In this document: one piece after another, positions 20,301 through 31,248 of the stretch
How positions within the stretch are numbered: position 1 is the stretch's first letter
How the letters are laid out: each line of letters begins with the position of its first letter
From: Trichomonas vaginalis G3
Taxonomy: Eukaryota; Parabasalia; Trichomonadida; Trichomonadidae
Direction: 5' to 3'
Assembly (NCBI RefSeq): GCF_026262505.1
Contig: NC_067208.1
Location: forward strand, 4,659,962-4,723,961
DNA: 64,000 bases
Translations under genes and position numbers: made by a program
The notes under the pieces: generated by a model
What the model saw: the letters and a program-made list of their open reading frames with translations, nothing else
Told to the model about the DNA's origin: nothing
Databases searched by the model: none

Positions 20301-20644
20301 CATTAGATATAAATATTCTTCCTTCATTTCATTCTATACACAATTTACATCATAGACGATTTAATAGATATAATACTTTACTGTTTCATTAGATATAAAT
20401 ATTCTTCCTTCATTTCATTCTATACACAATTTACATCATAGACGATTTAATAGATATAATACTTTACTGTTTCATTAGATATAAATATTCTTCCTTCATT
20501 TCATTCTATACACAATTTACATCATAGACGATTTAATAGATATAATACTTTACTGTTTCATCTGATATAAACATTCTTCCTTCATTTCATTCTATACACA
20601 ATTTACATCATAGACGATTTAATAGATATAATACTTTACTGTTT
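20301..20644. repeat. Four 86-bp tandem repeats at the centre of Polinton B
   Basis: Units begin at 20301, 20387, 20473 and 20559, each with CATTAGATATAAA or CATCTGATATAAA and ending near ATACTTTACTGTTT. They fill most of the loop (20323-20718) between the two inverted arms and are not mirrored. This is the only large part of B present once, so it may mark the join of the two arms. Confidence 0.85.
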
Positions 20645-20750
20645 CATCTGATATAAACATTATTTGGTGAAAGTATCCTAAAAATATTTGATGGACTTTA
20701 ACTAAAATAATGTTTAGGGAAGAATATTTATATCTAATGAAATCCTCCAT

Positions 20751-23700
20751 GTTAGAAAACATGTTAGAAAAGGTGTTAGATCTAACATTCTAACATAAAC
20801 ATTATTTTTGGGTCATTTACGCTCATTACGATGAAGAAGTCATGACAAAACATATACGAAGAAGTCATGACAAATCATTTACGTTCATGTTTGACAAAAC
20901 ATTTACGAAGAAGTCTTGACAAAACATGTACGATGAAGTTTCGACAAAACATGTACGATGAAATCATGAAAATTCATGAGGTGAGAAAAGAGGTGAGAAA
21001 AGAGGTGAGATCTCACCTCTTCACCTAAAATATATTTTTGTCTGATTTACGCTCATTACGATGAAGAAGTCTTGACAAAGCATGTACGTTCATGTTTGAC
21101 AAAACATTTACGTTCATGTTTGACAAATCATTTACGTTCATTACGATGAAGAAGTCATGACAAAACATGTACGAAGAAATCATGACAAAACATATACGAT
21201 GAAGAAGTCTTGACAAAACATGTACACTCATTACGATGAAGTTTCGACAAAACATATACGAAGAAATCATGAAAATTCAAGACCCTTTGGGTCTCGCCGC
21301 TTAGCGGCTGAGGTGAGAAAACATGTTAGAAAAGGTGTTAGATCTAACATTCTAACATAAACATTATTTTTGGGTCATTTACGCTCATTACGATGAAGAA
21401 GTTTCGACAAATCATTTACGATGAAGAAGTCATGACAAAACATATACGATGAAGTTTCGACAAAACATGTACGTTTAGTTTCGATGAAATCATGACAAAG
21501 AATGTACGATGAAATCATGAAAATTCAAGACCCTTTGGGTCTCGCCGCTTAGCGGCTGAGGGTAGAAATGAGGGTAGAAATGAGGTTAGATCTAACCATC
21601 TACCCTAAACATTATTTTTGGGTCATTTACGCTCATTACGATGAAGAAGTTTCGACAAATCATTTACGAAGAAATCATGACAAAACATATACGATGAGGT
21701 CTTGACAAAACATGTACGTAAACATTTATTTCCTGTGTTGTTGTCTAAATGTCATGTTGTCTCATTTTTTCAGAGAAGTTAAATTACCTGGTGACCTGGT
21801 GACCTGGTGACACCTTCAGTTCTTCAAAAATAATTCATAAATGCCTTCCCCTGCTGTGTTGTCAAAATGTCATGTTGTCTCATTTTTTCAGAGAAGTTCA
21901 TTAACCGAGTGACACATGGTGACGTAGTGACACCTTCAGTTCTTCAAAAATAATTCATAAATGCCTTCCCCTGCTGTGTTGTCAAACATGAACGTAAACA
22001 TTATTTTTGGTTCATTTACACTCATTACGATGAAATCTTGACAAAACATATACGATGAAATCATGACAAAACATGTACGATGAAATCATGACAAAACATA
22101 TACGTTTAGTTTCGATGAAATCATCATGACAAAGCATATACGATGAAATCATGACAAAACATGTACGATGAAGTCATGACAAAACATTTACGTTCATGTT
22201 TGACAAAACATAAACGATGAAGTCTATGAACATAATAATATTTCAAACCAGGAGCCAAATTCTTGCGATTTTCATATGGAATCTCTTCTCTCGGTTTTCC
22301 GAGGTAAGCAATTATATGAAATCATTTACACTCATTACGATGAAGTCATGACAAAACATTTACGTTCATGTTTGACAAAACATATACGAAGAAATCATGA
22401 CAAAACATATACGAAGAAGTTTTGACAAAACATATACGAAGAAATCACGACAAAACATATACGATGAAATCATGACAAAACATATACACTCATTACGATG
22501 AAGAAATCATGAAAATTCAAGACCCTTTGGGTCTCGCCGCTTAGCGGCTGAGGTGAGAAAAGAGGTGAGAAAAGAGGTGAGATCTCACCTCTTCACCTAA
22601 AATATATTTTTGTCTGATTTACGCTCATTACGATGAAAAAGTCATGACAAAACATGTACGAAGAAGTTTTGACAAAACATAAACGAAGAAATCATGACAA
22701 ATCATTTGCGATGAAATCATGACAAAACATTTACGATGAAGTCTTGACAAAACATTTACGAAGAAATCATGACAAAACATATACGTTCATGTTTGACAAA
22801 GCATATACGATGAAACCTTGACAAAACATATACGATGAAATCATGACAAAACATTTACGTTTAAGTTCAACAAAGCATATACGATGAAGTCATAACGTAA
22901 ACATTATTTTTGCTGAATTCAACAACAAAATGAACGAGGTCAGGATGTATGCAAATACCTTTGAATTCATTCATAAATGCCTTAGTAAACTCATAAAATG
23001 TTTGTTTTGAGGTCGAGCCACTTTTGGCTTGACCGTATTCTTTCAACCAAAACTCAAGAATTTTCCTGTGTGAATTTTGTATAAAAACCAACCGTCTGAA
23101 TTCAGGCGGTTGTTATATTCTTCACAAAACATTTACGATGAAATCATGACAAAACATTTACGATGAGGACATAACAAAACATTTACGTTTAAGTTCCATG
23201 AAATCATAACAAAACATTTACGAAGAAGTTTTGACAAAACATATACGTTTAAGTTCCATGAAATCATAACAAAACATTTACGATGAGGTCATGACAAAAC
23301 ATTTACGATGAGGTCATGACAAAACATATACGTTTAAGTTCCATGAGGTCATAACAAAACATATACGTTTAAGTTCCATGAGGTCATGTTAGAAAACATG
23401 TTAGAAAAGGTGTTAGATCTAACATTCTAACATAAACATTATTTTTGGATCATTTACACTCATTACGATGAGGTCATGACAAAACATTTACGATGAGGTC
23501 ATGACAAAACATTTACGAAGAAACCTTGACAAAGCATATACGATGAAGAAATCATGACAAAACATATACGATGAGGTCATGACAAAGCATATACGATGAA
23601 ATCATGACAAAACATATACGAAGAAGTTTTGACAAAACATATACGTTCATGTTTGACAAAACATATACGTTCATGTTTGACAAAACATATACGATGAAAT

Positions 23701-24543
23701 CATGACAAAACATTTACGAAGAATTCATGACAAAACATTTACGATGAAATCATGACAAAACATTTACGATGAAGTCATGACAAAACATATACGATGAAAT
23801 CATGACAAAACATATACGATGAAATCATGACAAAACATGTACGATGAAGTTTTGACAAAACATTTACGATGAAATCATGACAAAACATATACGAAGAATT
23901 CATGACAAAACATTTACGATGAAGTCATGACAAAACATATACGATGAAATCATGACAAAACATATACGATGAAATCATGACAAAACATGTACGATGAAGT
24001 TTTGACAAAACATTTACGATGAAATCATGACAAAACATTTACGAAGAATTCATGACAAAACATGTACGATGAAGTTTTGACAAAACATTTACGATGAAAT
24101 CATGACAAAACATATACGAAGAATTCATGACAAAACATTTACGATGAAATCATGACAAAACATATACGATGAAATCATGACAAAACATGTACGATGAAGT
24201 TTTGACAAAACATTTACGATGAAATCATGACAAAACATATACGATGAAGTCATGACAAAACATTTACGATGAAATCATGACAAAACATATACGATGAAAT
24301 CATGACAAAACATTTACGATGAAGTCATGACAAAACATATACGATGAAATCATGACAAAACATATACGATGAAATCATGACAAAACATATACGATGAAAT
24401 CATGACAAAACATATACGATGAAATCATGACAAAACATATACGATGAAATCATGACAAAACATTTACGAAGAAGTTTTGACAAAACATATACGATGAAAT
24501 CATGACAAAACATTTACGATGAAATCATGACAAATCATTTATG
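20751..24543 (-). repeat. 25-bp repeat field, right arm of B
   Basis: Inverted counterpart of 16498-20290, with the same order of AGATCT modules (20751, 20980, 21312, 21561, 22553, 23389), paired hairpins, the KilA-N fragment (22221-22312) and the unique island. Individual units differ from the left arm at scattered bases, but the overall length is the same. The arms have thus stayed in register or been corrected against each other. Confidence 0.9.
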
Positions 24544-24613
24544 TTATACAGTAATGTTAGTCATGAATGTTTGTCCTACGTGTTGGCGTTAGTGTTGAAA
24601 AATAATGTTTGTC

Positions 24614-25318
24614 CTACATGAAGCCGTACAAGCGTTTGAATTTGTTTATGCATAAGATTACTCTCTTGTTTTCTGTATCTATCATACAAACATAAGCAGC
24701 ACCTGTTTTTGTAAAGTTTATATGAAGTTTTCGATAGTTAAGACCTGTATAATAATAGAATGCGTCCTCATTCTCAACATAGTAGTAGAACTCAAACGAA
24801 TGCTTACCATAAGCTGTTATTTCAACAGCTTCGTCAGATATTTCATCAACGAACTCATAAACTATATCGCCATACTTGCTTTTATTTCTATTGTTTTCAG
24901 ATTTAGAACACCAACGAAGGTTTGAGATTCTGTTGTCCGTTCTATCATGATTTATATGGTCTATTTCTTTCAAATTGTTTGGATTTTCAATCCACTGTTC
25001 TGCAATAATTCTATGCTTTAAATGTGTTTTGTTGTTTAAACTAAGCTCAATATAACCATGATTATTTAAGCATTCACTCTTAATATGTTTGTTTTTCTTT
25101 CGACGAATAGTAAAAGGATATGTCGTACAAATCTCATAATCTTCATGATTTCTCAATGTTTCCCATTGAGTTTGTTCCCCACTAACGTTCTCATTGACGT
25201 CCTCAATATCTTCTTCCTCACTGAACTCGTCAATATTTTCACTAGCTCCTTCTGTAATGTTTTCATCAGCATTGTCATTGACTTCTTCTGTAATGTTAGA
25301 TGTTGTTGTTTCGCTCAT
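24614..25318 (-). CDS. HNH homing-type endonuclease, right arm of B
   Basis: Same 234-residue protein as the gene at 15723, from the ATG at 25318. Domain order is an acidic N-terminus, NUMOD4-like segment, HNH core (VDHIN-type residues seen as IDHINHDRTDN) and the C-terminal FYYYV...KRV domain. At least one synonymous base difference separates the two copies, which argues that both arms are real. It is divergent from the helicase gene at 25419. Its 3' end faces the 25-bp repeats, which could contain its target sites, though that is speculation. Confidence 0.85.
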   Translation of the reverse strand: MSETTTSNITEEVNDNADENITEGASENIDEFSEEEDIEDVNENVSGEQTQWETLRNHEDYEICTTYPFTIRRKKNKHIKSECLNNHGYIELSLNNKTHLKHRIIAEQWIENPNNLKEIDHINHDRTDNRISNLRWCSKSENNRNKSKYGDIVYEFVDEISDEAVEITAYGKHSFEFYYYVENEDAFYYYTGLNYRKLHINFTKTGAAYVCMIDTENKRVILCINKFKRLYGFM

Positions 25319-25418
25319 GTTCTTTCACTAATGTTAAAAAGTTATGTTGTACGAATTTTGAACAGAATTTAGAGCAGTTATGAAACAATGAAGTATTTTT
25401 ACGCTATTGAAAGGAACT

Positions 25419-28043
25419 ATGAGAGTGAAGTACATGACAGCAATGACAAAAGGAACTAATATCAAACCTAATGAAATCGCTCACGAGGACATAGAGCTTA
25501 ACAAGTATTTTGTGGAGTATCTTATAAGTGAAGAGTATGTAAGACCTTACTTCATGTTTGACAGCATGAATGAGGATGTTATTTCATGGTTAAAGAATAT
25601 AAGCAATGTTTTCGGTAAGTACGTCATAGATGACAAAGGTCTTGTTGTATTTTATGAGACAGCAATACGAACACAGGAACTAATGGATATTATGCATTCA
25701 ACAGCAAAGAAAGGATTTAGTACTATTGGCATGAATGAACATTGCAGGAATGACATATACAACCTATGCTCACGAAAGCCTTACACAAAAGCAATACAAA
25801 TGATAGAACATAAGTGTCTAAGGTCAGCAAATGAAATCATTACTGTCAGTGGTTATGAAAGAACTGTTAGCAAAGATGAGTGGAAACAGCTAGTCATATT
25901 AAGGAAGGACGTTGCTGAACTAGTTAAACCTGTTGCACAAACATTGTTTCAGATAAGACCAGCAATGACTAAGAACCCTTTGACCTTACTCAATGAGACC
26001 ATAGAGGTTGAAGATAATGACATGAAAGAACTAGGAATGAATGAGAGAAGTTGTGAAGGATGTTTGAGTCAAAACACATGGTTCTTCAGAGCTGTTAAAA
26101 AACTTAGTAAAGAACGACAGAAATATTTTATAGAGAAGTATTGCAAAGGATGTGTAAATGAATTGCTTGAAATAGAACTTAGAGACACTTTCACACTAAA
26201 GGACTTGAGAAGAAATAAGTACATGAGTGAAGAAGGTATTGACATAGTTAGTGTTATAAATGACTTAAGAAGATGTGTTGTCGTTATTGACGGAGCACGT
26301 ATGACATATCTAGTGAAAGATTATGATGGAATACGAGACACAACAACACTTGTATCAATAGATAGCAAGGAATTCAATAAGCTCATGAAGAGTATTTATG
26401 TAGGACGTATTGAGGAGAAGGATGTGAACGCACTGATGATTTATGAAGCGGGTCAGAACAAGAACTATCTTATGAAGTCAGGCATGAGATTCTTTGACGA
26501 AAGAGATGACATTTACAGCTATTTCAGAGGATATGAGTATGAGGTACTGAATGAAGTAGATGAGAACGTTATTGAAGGATATTTGAAACATGTTCACGAT
26601 GTCATATGTAATGAGGATGAAGAGCTTTATGAGTATGTTTTGAACTGGTTCGCCTACATCGTTCAAAATCCTTGTGGAAAGACTGGAACAGTACTTTTGT
26701 TAATAGGAAAGCAAGGAACTGGTAAGAATGTACTTAGTAATGTTCTATGCGAGCTCATTAGCAAGTACGCCAACAATAATATAACGGCAATAGAGAATGT
26801 GGTTGGTAGATTCAATGCTGCTATTGAGAACATGAAGCTCATCGTATGCAATGAACTAAGCTCATGCGATACGTCTAAGGTCATGAACCACGACGCACTA
26901 AAGTCAATAGTAACAGAGACTCAGTTGGACTTAAATCAGAAGTGTCAGCCAGTAAGAAAGATAGAGAATGTTTGTAATATCATCATGATATCTAACAACT
27001 TCAACTCAGTAAAGATTGATAAAGACGACAGAAGATTTGTTGTCATTGACGTAAGCAGCAGATACAAAGGAAATTACGAATATTTCTCAAATCTCATTGA
27101 AAGCTTTAATGAAGAGTTTTATTCAAACTTACTGACGTACTTCATGAGGAAAGATTTAAGTGAATTTGATGTAAGGAAGATACCATTCACCAGGGCTAAA
27201 CAAGAACTCATCGAAATGAACAAAACACCTTACCAAATGTTTTACGAGGAGTTCTATGAAAAGTTTGTATCCGGATGGAATTGTACAGAGTGCTACAGAA
27301 GATATAAAGAATTTGCGAAGGAGAATGAATTCTTTGCATGTAGTTCAAATGTATTTGGTGGCAAGATGAGAGAATTTGTGAAGAGAAGTAGAAAGCGAGA
27401 CGGTTCTGCAAGAAGTTATATTTATGAAGCAAGTATGATATTAGAAGGTCGTGGAAAGAAAGAAACAGTGAATTATGAGGAAGTGCTTGAAAAATTCATG
27501 GAGTACATGGGAAGCAATATAACATACAACAAAGACATATACAGTGAGTTTAAGTACTATTGTGAACAGCATGAGATTGAAGTAATGAGTAAAGGAGACT
27601 TTGAAACGCTTATGAAAGACAGTAAGGAGGTCGTTCATGAGAACAGTGTTGAAATAGTTCATGAGAACAGTGAGGAGGTCATACATGAATGCAATGATGA
27701 AATAGTTCACGAGAACAGTGAGGAGGTCATACATGAGAACAGTGATGAAATAGTTCATGAGAACAGTGAGGAGGTCATACATGAATGCAATGATGAAATA
27801 GTTCACGATGTCGTTCGTGAAGAAGCCATTGCAACAAAGAATGATATAAAGGATTTCATAGAACTTAACAAGGAGGAGTTTAAAGAAGGCTATGAAGTGA
27901 AAAGATGTGAAGAAGATTTCTTGGCGTATTTGAAGAAAAAGAGACTAAAGCCAATGGCTCAAAATAAGTTTCAATCGATGTTTGAAAAGAAACGTTTGAG
28001 CTATGGTGGTGTAAGAAGCACATATTACTTTGTTAAGAAGTGA
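25419..28043 (+). CDS. SF3 (D5-like) helicase, right arm of B
   Basis: Same protein as at 12998, from the ATG at 25419. SF3 motifs (GKQGTGKN, MKLIVCNE, MISNN, DDRRF) are all present. The run of eight-residue repeats near the C-terminus alternates between ENS and ECN forms in the same order as in the left copy. Perfect agreement over 870 residues suggests recent duplication or ongoing correction between the arms. In known viruses such helicases unwind the replication fork. Here it would be the element's only visible replication protein, so the polymerase would have to come from elsewhere. Confidence 0.85.
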   Translation: MRVKYMTAMTKGTNIKPNEIAHEDIELNKYFVEYLISEEYVRPYFMFDSMNEDVISWLKNISNVFGKYVIDDKGLVVFYETAIRTQELMDIMHSTAKKGFSTIGMNEHCRNDIYNLCSRKPYTKAIQMIEHKCLRSANEIITVSGYERTVSKDEWKQLVILRKDVAELVKPVAQTLFQIRPAMTKNPLTLLNETIEVEDNDMKELGMNERSCEGCLSQNTWFFRAVKKLSKERQKYFIEKYCKGCVNELLEIELRDTFTLKDLRRNKYMSEEGIDIVSVINDLRRCVVVIDGARMTYLVKDYDGIRDTTTLVSIDSKEFNKLMKSIYVGRIEEKDVNALMIYEAGQNKNYLMKSGMRFFDERDDIYSYFRGYEYEVLNEVDENVIEGYLKHVHDVICNEDEELYEYVLNWFAYIVQNPCGKTGTVLLLIGKQGTGKNVLSNVLCELISKYANNNITAIENVVGRFNAAIENMKLIVCNELSSCDTSKVMNHDALKSIVTETQLDLNQKCQPVRKIENVCNIIMISNNFNSVKIDKDDRRFVVIDVSSRYKGNYEYFSNLIESFNEEFYSNLLTYFMRKDLSEFDVRKIPFTRAKQELIEMNKTPYQMFYEEFYEKFVSGWNCTECYRRYKEFAKENEFFACSSNVFGGKMREFVKRSRKRDGSARSYIYEASMILEGRGKKETVNYEEVLEKFMEYMGSNITYNKDIYSEFKYYCEQHEIEVMSKGDFETLMKDSKEVVHENSVEIVHENSEEVIHECNDEIVHENSEEVIHENSDEIVHENSEEVIHECNDEIVHDVVREEAIATKNDIKDFIELNKEEFKEGYEVKRCEEDFLAYLKKKRLKPMAQNKFQSMFEKKRLSYGGVRSTYYFVKK

Positions 28044-28623
28044 GGACATTTATTTTTGTCGTTAGTGTTGGAGTTTGTGCTGAAGTTAGTGAGAGAATAA
28101 ATTAAATCATGAACTTTGCCATGGTCTCTGTCCCTAGTAGTTTTCATTAAGTTCTGGAAATAATGAAAGTCATAAACTTTGCCATGGTCTCTGTCCCTAG
28201 TAGTTTTCATTATCTCACAGAGTTAATGAAAGTCATACTTTCTATCAGATGAAGCATGCAGATGAACATAACGAAAGTTAGTGAGTTTGCCACGAGTTAT
28301 GAATAAAATATTGGCATATTAGATGAGATAGTTGATGAAACAGGTGAAGATAAATTAAATCTTGGACTTTGCCACACTCTGTCCCTAGTTCCTCAAAATC
28401 CTTGACAACGTTGCTTAGAAATTTTGGTTCAAAACCTCATCTGATTTTAATCTGTTATGCTACCTGTTAAGTTTCGCGAGATTATAAATGTCATGGAGTT
28501 ATATAAAAAGGATGGACAGCTAGGGACACTGGAAGTACTTGTAAGGCTATCTGTTAAGATTGCATGAAATACTAAAAAGTCATGAAATCCATTATTGCTG
28601 TGCTAGCTTCACCTTAGAGTAAA
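28044..28623. repeat. Non-coding gap, mirror of 12292-12997
   Basis: Contains the same two ACTACTAGGGACAGAGACC-type units (as reverse complement) but only a short remnant of the ACACTAACGACAA array. No gene is seen. Confidence 0.7.
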
Positions 28624-28848
28624 ATGACAAATAAAGTCACTGAAGCAATGAAACAAAAGTTTTTGGTAGAATACATTAAATCAGGAATTATTCCAGAAGG
28701 TTTTTACATTCATACTATGAAGGATGGTAGAGTTCAGTTTAGAAAGATAAAGCAACCATTAGATAAAGAAGGAATTTTGAGAAAGATTAAACTTCATGAG
28801 GACAACATTGCTGAACTTAAGAAGAAGTTAGAAGAGTTGAGTATATAA
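28624..28848 (+). CDS. Small terminal protein, right arm of B, cut by an insertion
   Basis: Counterpart of the 78-aa gene at 12055. Seventy codons are shared (GTIPEG there, GIIPEG here). The coiled-coil tail is then replaced by a few codons of the inserted element that starts at about 28841. The protein-coding part before the insertion is otherwise the same. The insertion also removed about 80 bases, including the first half of the adjacent AGATCT module. Confidence 0.7.
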   Translation: MTNKVTEAMKQKFLVEYIKSGIIPEGFYIHTMKDGRVQFRKIKQPLDKEGILRKIKLHEDNIAELKKKLEELSI

Positions 28849-28951
28849 GAATTTCCGAAAAAGTGACACCCAAAAAGTGACACTTTCAATAGGGAGTAAC
28901 ACTTAAAAAGTGACAATTTAAAATTCACAATAAATAAAAATAATAAATTTT

Positions 28952-29500
28952 TTAGTCTATTAAATTATTCTTTTCTTTGAAATCCTCTAAAAATTCTTCG
29001 AAATGTTCTAAAATATAATCTGGAGAATTATAACAAAATTCATTAATTTCTAACATATACGTATCTAACAATTCATTTGGAATTTCAAACGATCTTAAAT
29101 ATGTAATTGAATTTTGTATCTTCTCATTTATTTGAGAAAGTTTTTCTTCAGCATTTTCCAATAAAAATCTTAATGGATTCAAATTGGCTTCTTGATTCTG
29201 AACAAAATTTAATACTTGGTATAAACGTGATTGAACTTCTCTTTTCAATTTTGTTTTATAATCTGTCAATCGAGGCTCGCGAATTCTAATTGAAGGAATA
29301 AAACCTGTTTGAAGTAAATCGTTTTTAATACGATAAAAGTAATTGGGTGCAACTTCTTCTAAAAGATTTTTGACAAAAACATCAATTCTTTGATTTTTAA
29401 CGCAGCCAAAATCGTGATATTTTATCTTTTTAAATAAAGATTCAGAAACGTTATTCACAACGGTTAATTCATTTGGTCTGGCAGCGGCTATCCACATCAT
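28952..29500 (-). CDS. Unrecognised helical protein, probably 5'-truncated
   Basis: The frame reads 182 residues from the ATG at 29500. It is rich in Leu, Glu, Asn and Lys, with predicted helices (NAEEKLSQINEKIQNSITYL) and no membrane span. The first codons (GAATTGTTGGCTATGATG on the coding strand) are also the arm of a hairpin repeated at 29705-29765, so the start of the gene merges into the array. This suggests that a captured or truncated gene was joined to hairpin sequence. The family is not recognised, and it may be a fragment of a host multigene family. Confidence 0.45.
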   Translation of the reverse strand: MMWIAAARPNELTVVNNVSESLFKKIKYHDFGCVKNQRIDVFVKNLLEEVAPNYFYRIKNDLLQTGFIPSIRIREPRLTDYKTKLKREVQSRLYQVLNFVQNQEANLNPLRFLLENAEEKLSQINEKIQNSITYLRSFEIPNELLDTYMLEINEFCYNSPDYILEHFEEFLEDFKEKNNLID

Positions 29501-30510
29501 AGCCAACAATTCCTTATACAAAATTCAAAAACTTGGGTGCAATCAGAACTGATTGCACCCAAGTTTTTGAACTTTCTTGAGGGAATTAAAGGGTGAGAGA
29601 TTTATAGTCTATCTATATATCTCCCACCCTCTAATTCCCTCCCTGACAGCGGGAAATTTTGTCTGAATGTTAAACTATTCAGACAAAGTTTCCCACTGTT
29701 TGCGAAGGAATTGTTGGCTATGATGTACTGATTCATGATCAGTACATCATAGCCAACAATTCCTTATATAAAGTTCAAAAACTTGGGTGCAATCAGTTCT
29801 GATTGCACCCAAGTTTTTGAACTTTCTTGAGGGAATGGAAGAGTAAGAGGTATACATTATGAATATATACCTCTTACCCTTCCATTCCCTCTCTGACAGC
29901 GGGAAACTTTGTCTGAATGTTAAACTATTCAGACAAAGTTTCCCGCTGTCAGCGAAAGAATTGTTCCATCTGGTGCATAGAGTGTGAATCTATGCACCAA
30001 ATGGAGCAAGTCCCTCGCGAAATTGCCCAAACTTGCGTCGCATTTCAAAGATTGCGACCCAAATTTTGGCGATTTCTAGTAGAGATGGAGTATTTTGAGT
30101 CACTGACCTATATGCAGTGGCTCAAAGGGCTCCATCTCTACTTTGAAGCAAGGAAACTTTCCTCGAAATTTTGATAATTTGAAGAAAGTTTTCAAGCAAT
30201 TAACAAAGGATTACTCGCTATGAGGTAAAAATTCTAGATTTTCACCTCATAGCGAGAGCTTCCCTTTCATTGCTTGAAAACTTTCCCCAGCTTCAAAATT
30301 GGGGAAAGGGCTGTAAAGTCGACTCCGATACCAGCAGGTACCAGAGTATTTAAAAGAGAAGCCCTCGTACGAGTTTCTATGAAGACCTTCTCATTCAAGA
30401 AGATCTTAATAGAAAATCGTACGAGGGCATTGGAAACTCGCGTCTGGTACATGTTGGTACCAGAGTGTTTGAGATTTGAAGACTCTGGTACTAACATGTA
30501 CCAGAATTTA
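29474..30510. repeat. Array of about ten long hairpins
   Basis: Consecutive near-perfect inverted repeats with short linkers. Examples: 29524-29571 (23-bp stem, 2-base loop), 29579-29641, 29647-29698, 29705-29765 (about 28-bp stem), then related copies of the same series from 29773. Different stems follow to 30510, including a pair built on GGTACCAGAGT and TCGTACGAGGGC. Hairpins in the first and second series keep the order a-b-c-d, so a unit of about 250 bases was duplicated. No coding role is seen. Confidence 0.8.
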
Positions 30511-30921
30511 TGATGAATTTAAGATGGACCATTATAAAATGGTAGCGGTTTGTTTCAAAAAATTTTAGATGAGATTTGCATAGATATAGATTATAGGATT
30601 TATACATATGAAAAATAATATATAAAAATATAATTTTGAGATAATTATGTAAATAATATTTTAAATATTTGAATTTGAGGTATAATTTTATAGTAAAATA
30701 TATTATAAAGAGTATTTATATAAATATTGTAAAATAATATAAGTAATAAAAATTGAGACCCCCTCCCTGTTTTTGATGTTTTGTCACTTTTTCGGTAATT
30801 CTTATTGTTTCTGAGATCTCACCGCTTCACCTAAATTTATTTTTGCGCTATGTTTTCATACGTGTGAGGGTGGTGATATCATTAATTTTTAAGTTTATTT
30901 TTATATTTTATTTGGATGTAA

Positions 30922-31248
30922 ATGACGAAAACTATTGAGATAACAAACTACAACGGTCATGAGTTCAAGAATTTGTTCTTCGTTCCTCGTGAAAATACAT
31001 TCTATCAGATACGAGGGAGAAAGGGTAAAGTTAGTTTGAGCGTTTATGAAGGAATGAAGAATGGAAAGTTTATACAAGCAATAGATACAAACGGTAAGCG
31101 TGTTTCATTAGCTTTGTCAAAACTTACTAACATTTATTTTGACAGTGACTTTGACTCTGACGATTGGAGTGACAGCAGCGATACTGAAGAATATGAACTA
31201 TTGTGTGAAGCACAGCAATGGGAAGCGCTGCAATACTTTTGTAAATGA
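30922..31248 (+). CDS. Stand-alone HNH C-terminal domain protein, right arm of B
   Basis: Identical protein to the gene at 11576, from the ATG at 30922, reading toward the right end of B. The conserved core FFVPRENTFYQIRGRKG ... KRVSLALSKL aligns with the tails of both HNH endonuclease types in this window. The upstream gap holds ATTTTTAAGTTTATTTTTATATTTTA-like AT-rich sequence, as in Polinton A. Its presence as the last gene at every visible Polinton end suggests it is kept for a reason. Confidence 0.65.
   Translation: MTKTIEITNYNGHEFKNLFFVPRENTFYQIRGRKGKVSLSVYEGMKNGKFIQAIDTNGKRVSLALSKLTNIYFDSDFDSDDWSDSSDTEEYELLCEAQQWEALQYFCK

Larger units (their letters stand above)
28841..30811. mobile_element. 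Inserted element with hairpin array and AAAAAGTGACA ends
   Basis: About 1.97 kb present in the right arm of B but absent from the left. Its ends match in inverted orientation over about 23 bases with one mismatch (TAAGAATTTCCGAAAAAGTG on the left; the right end has TACCG). Extra AAAAAGTGACAC copies lie just inside the left end. No target duplication is seen, and about 80 bases of target are missing. Inside are a minus-strand frame (28952-29500), a long array of hairpins (29474-30510) and an AT-rich non-coding right part. No transposase is recognised, so it is probably non-autonomous. Confidence 0.7.

Noticed and set aside
19770-21270. Short frames in the repeat field, such as 19770-20015 and its mirror
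   Set aside because: They are read from the 25-bp units (FCHDFF-type peptides) and mirror each other, so they are by-products of the repeat.
16498-24543. CRISPR-like appearance of the 25-bp repeats
   Set aside because: Units are contiguous and degenerate with no unique spacers of fixed length, no cas genes are present, and the genome is eukaryotic.
30267-30513. Frames on both strands at 30267-30513
   Set aside because: They lie in hairpin sequence, so both strands read similar peptides. No gene is supported.
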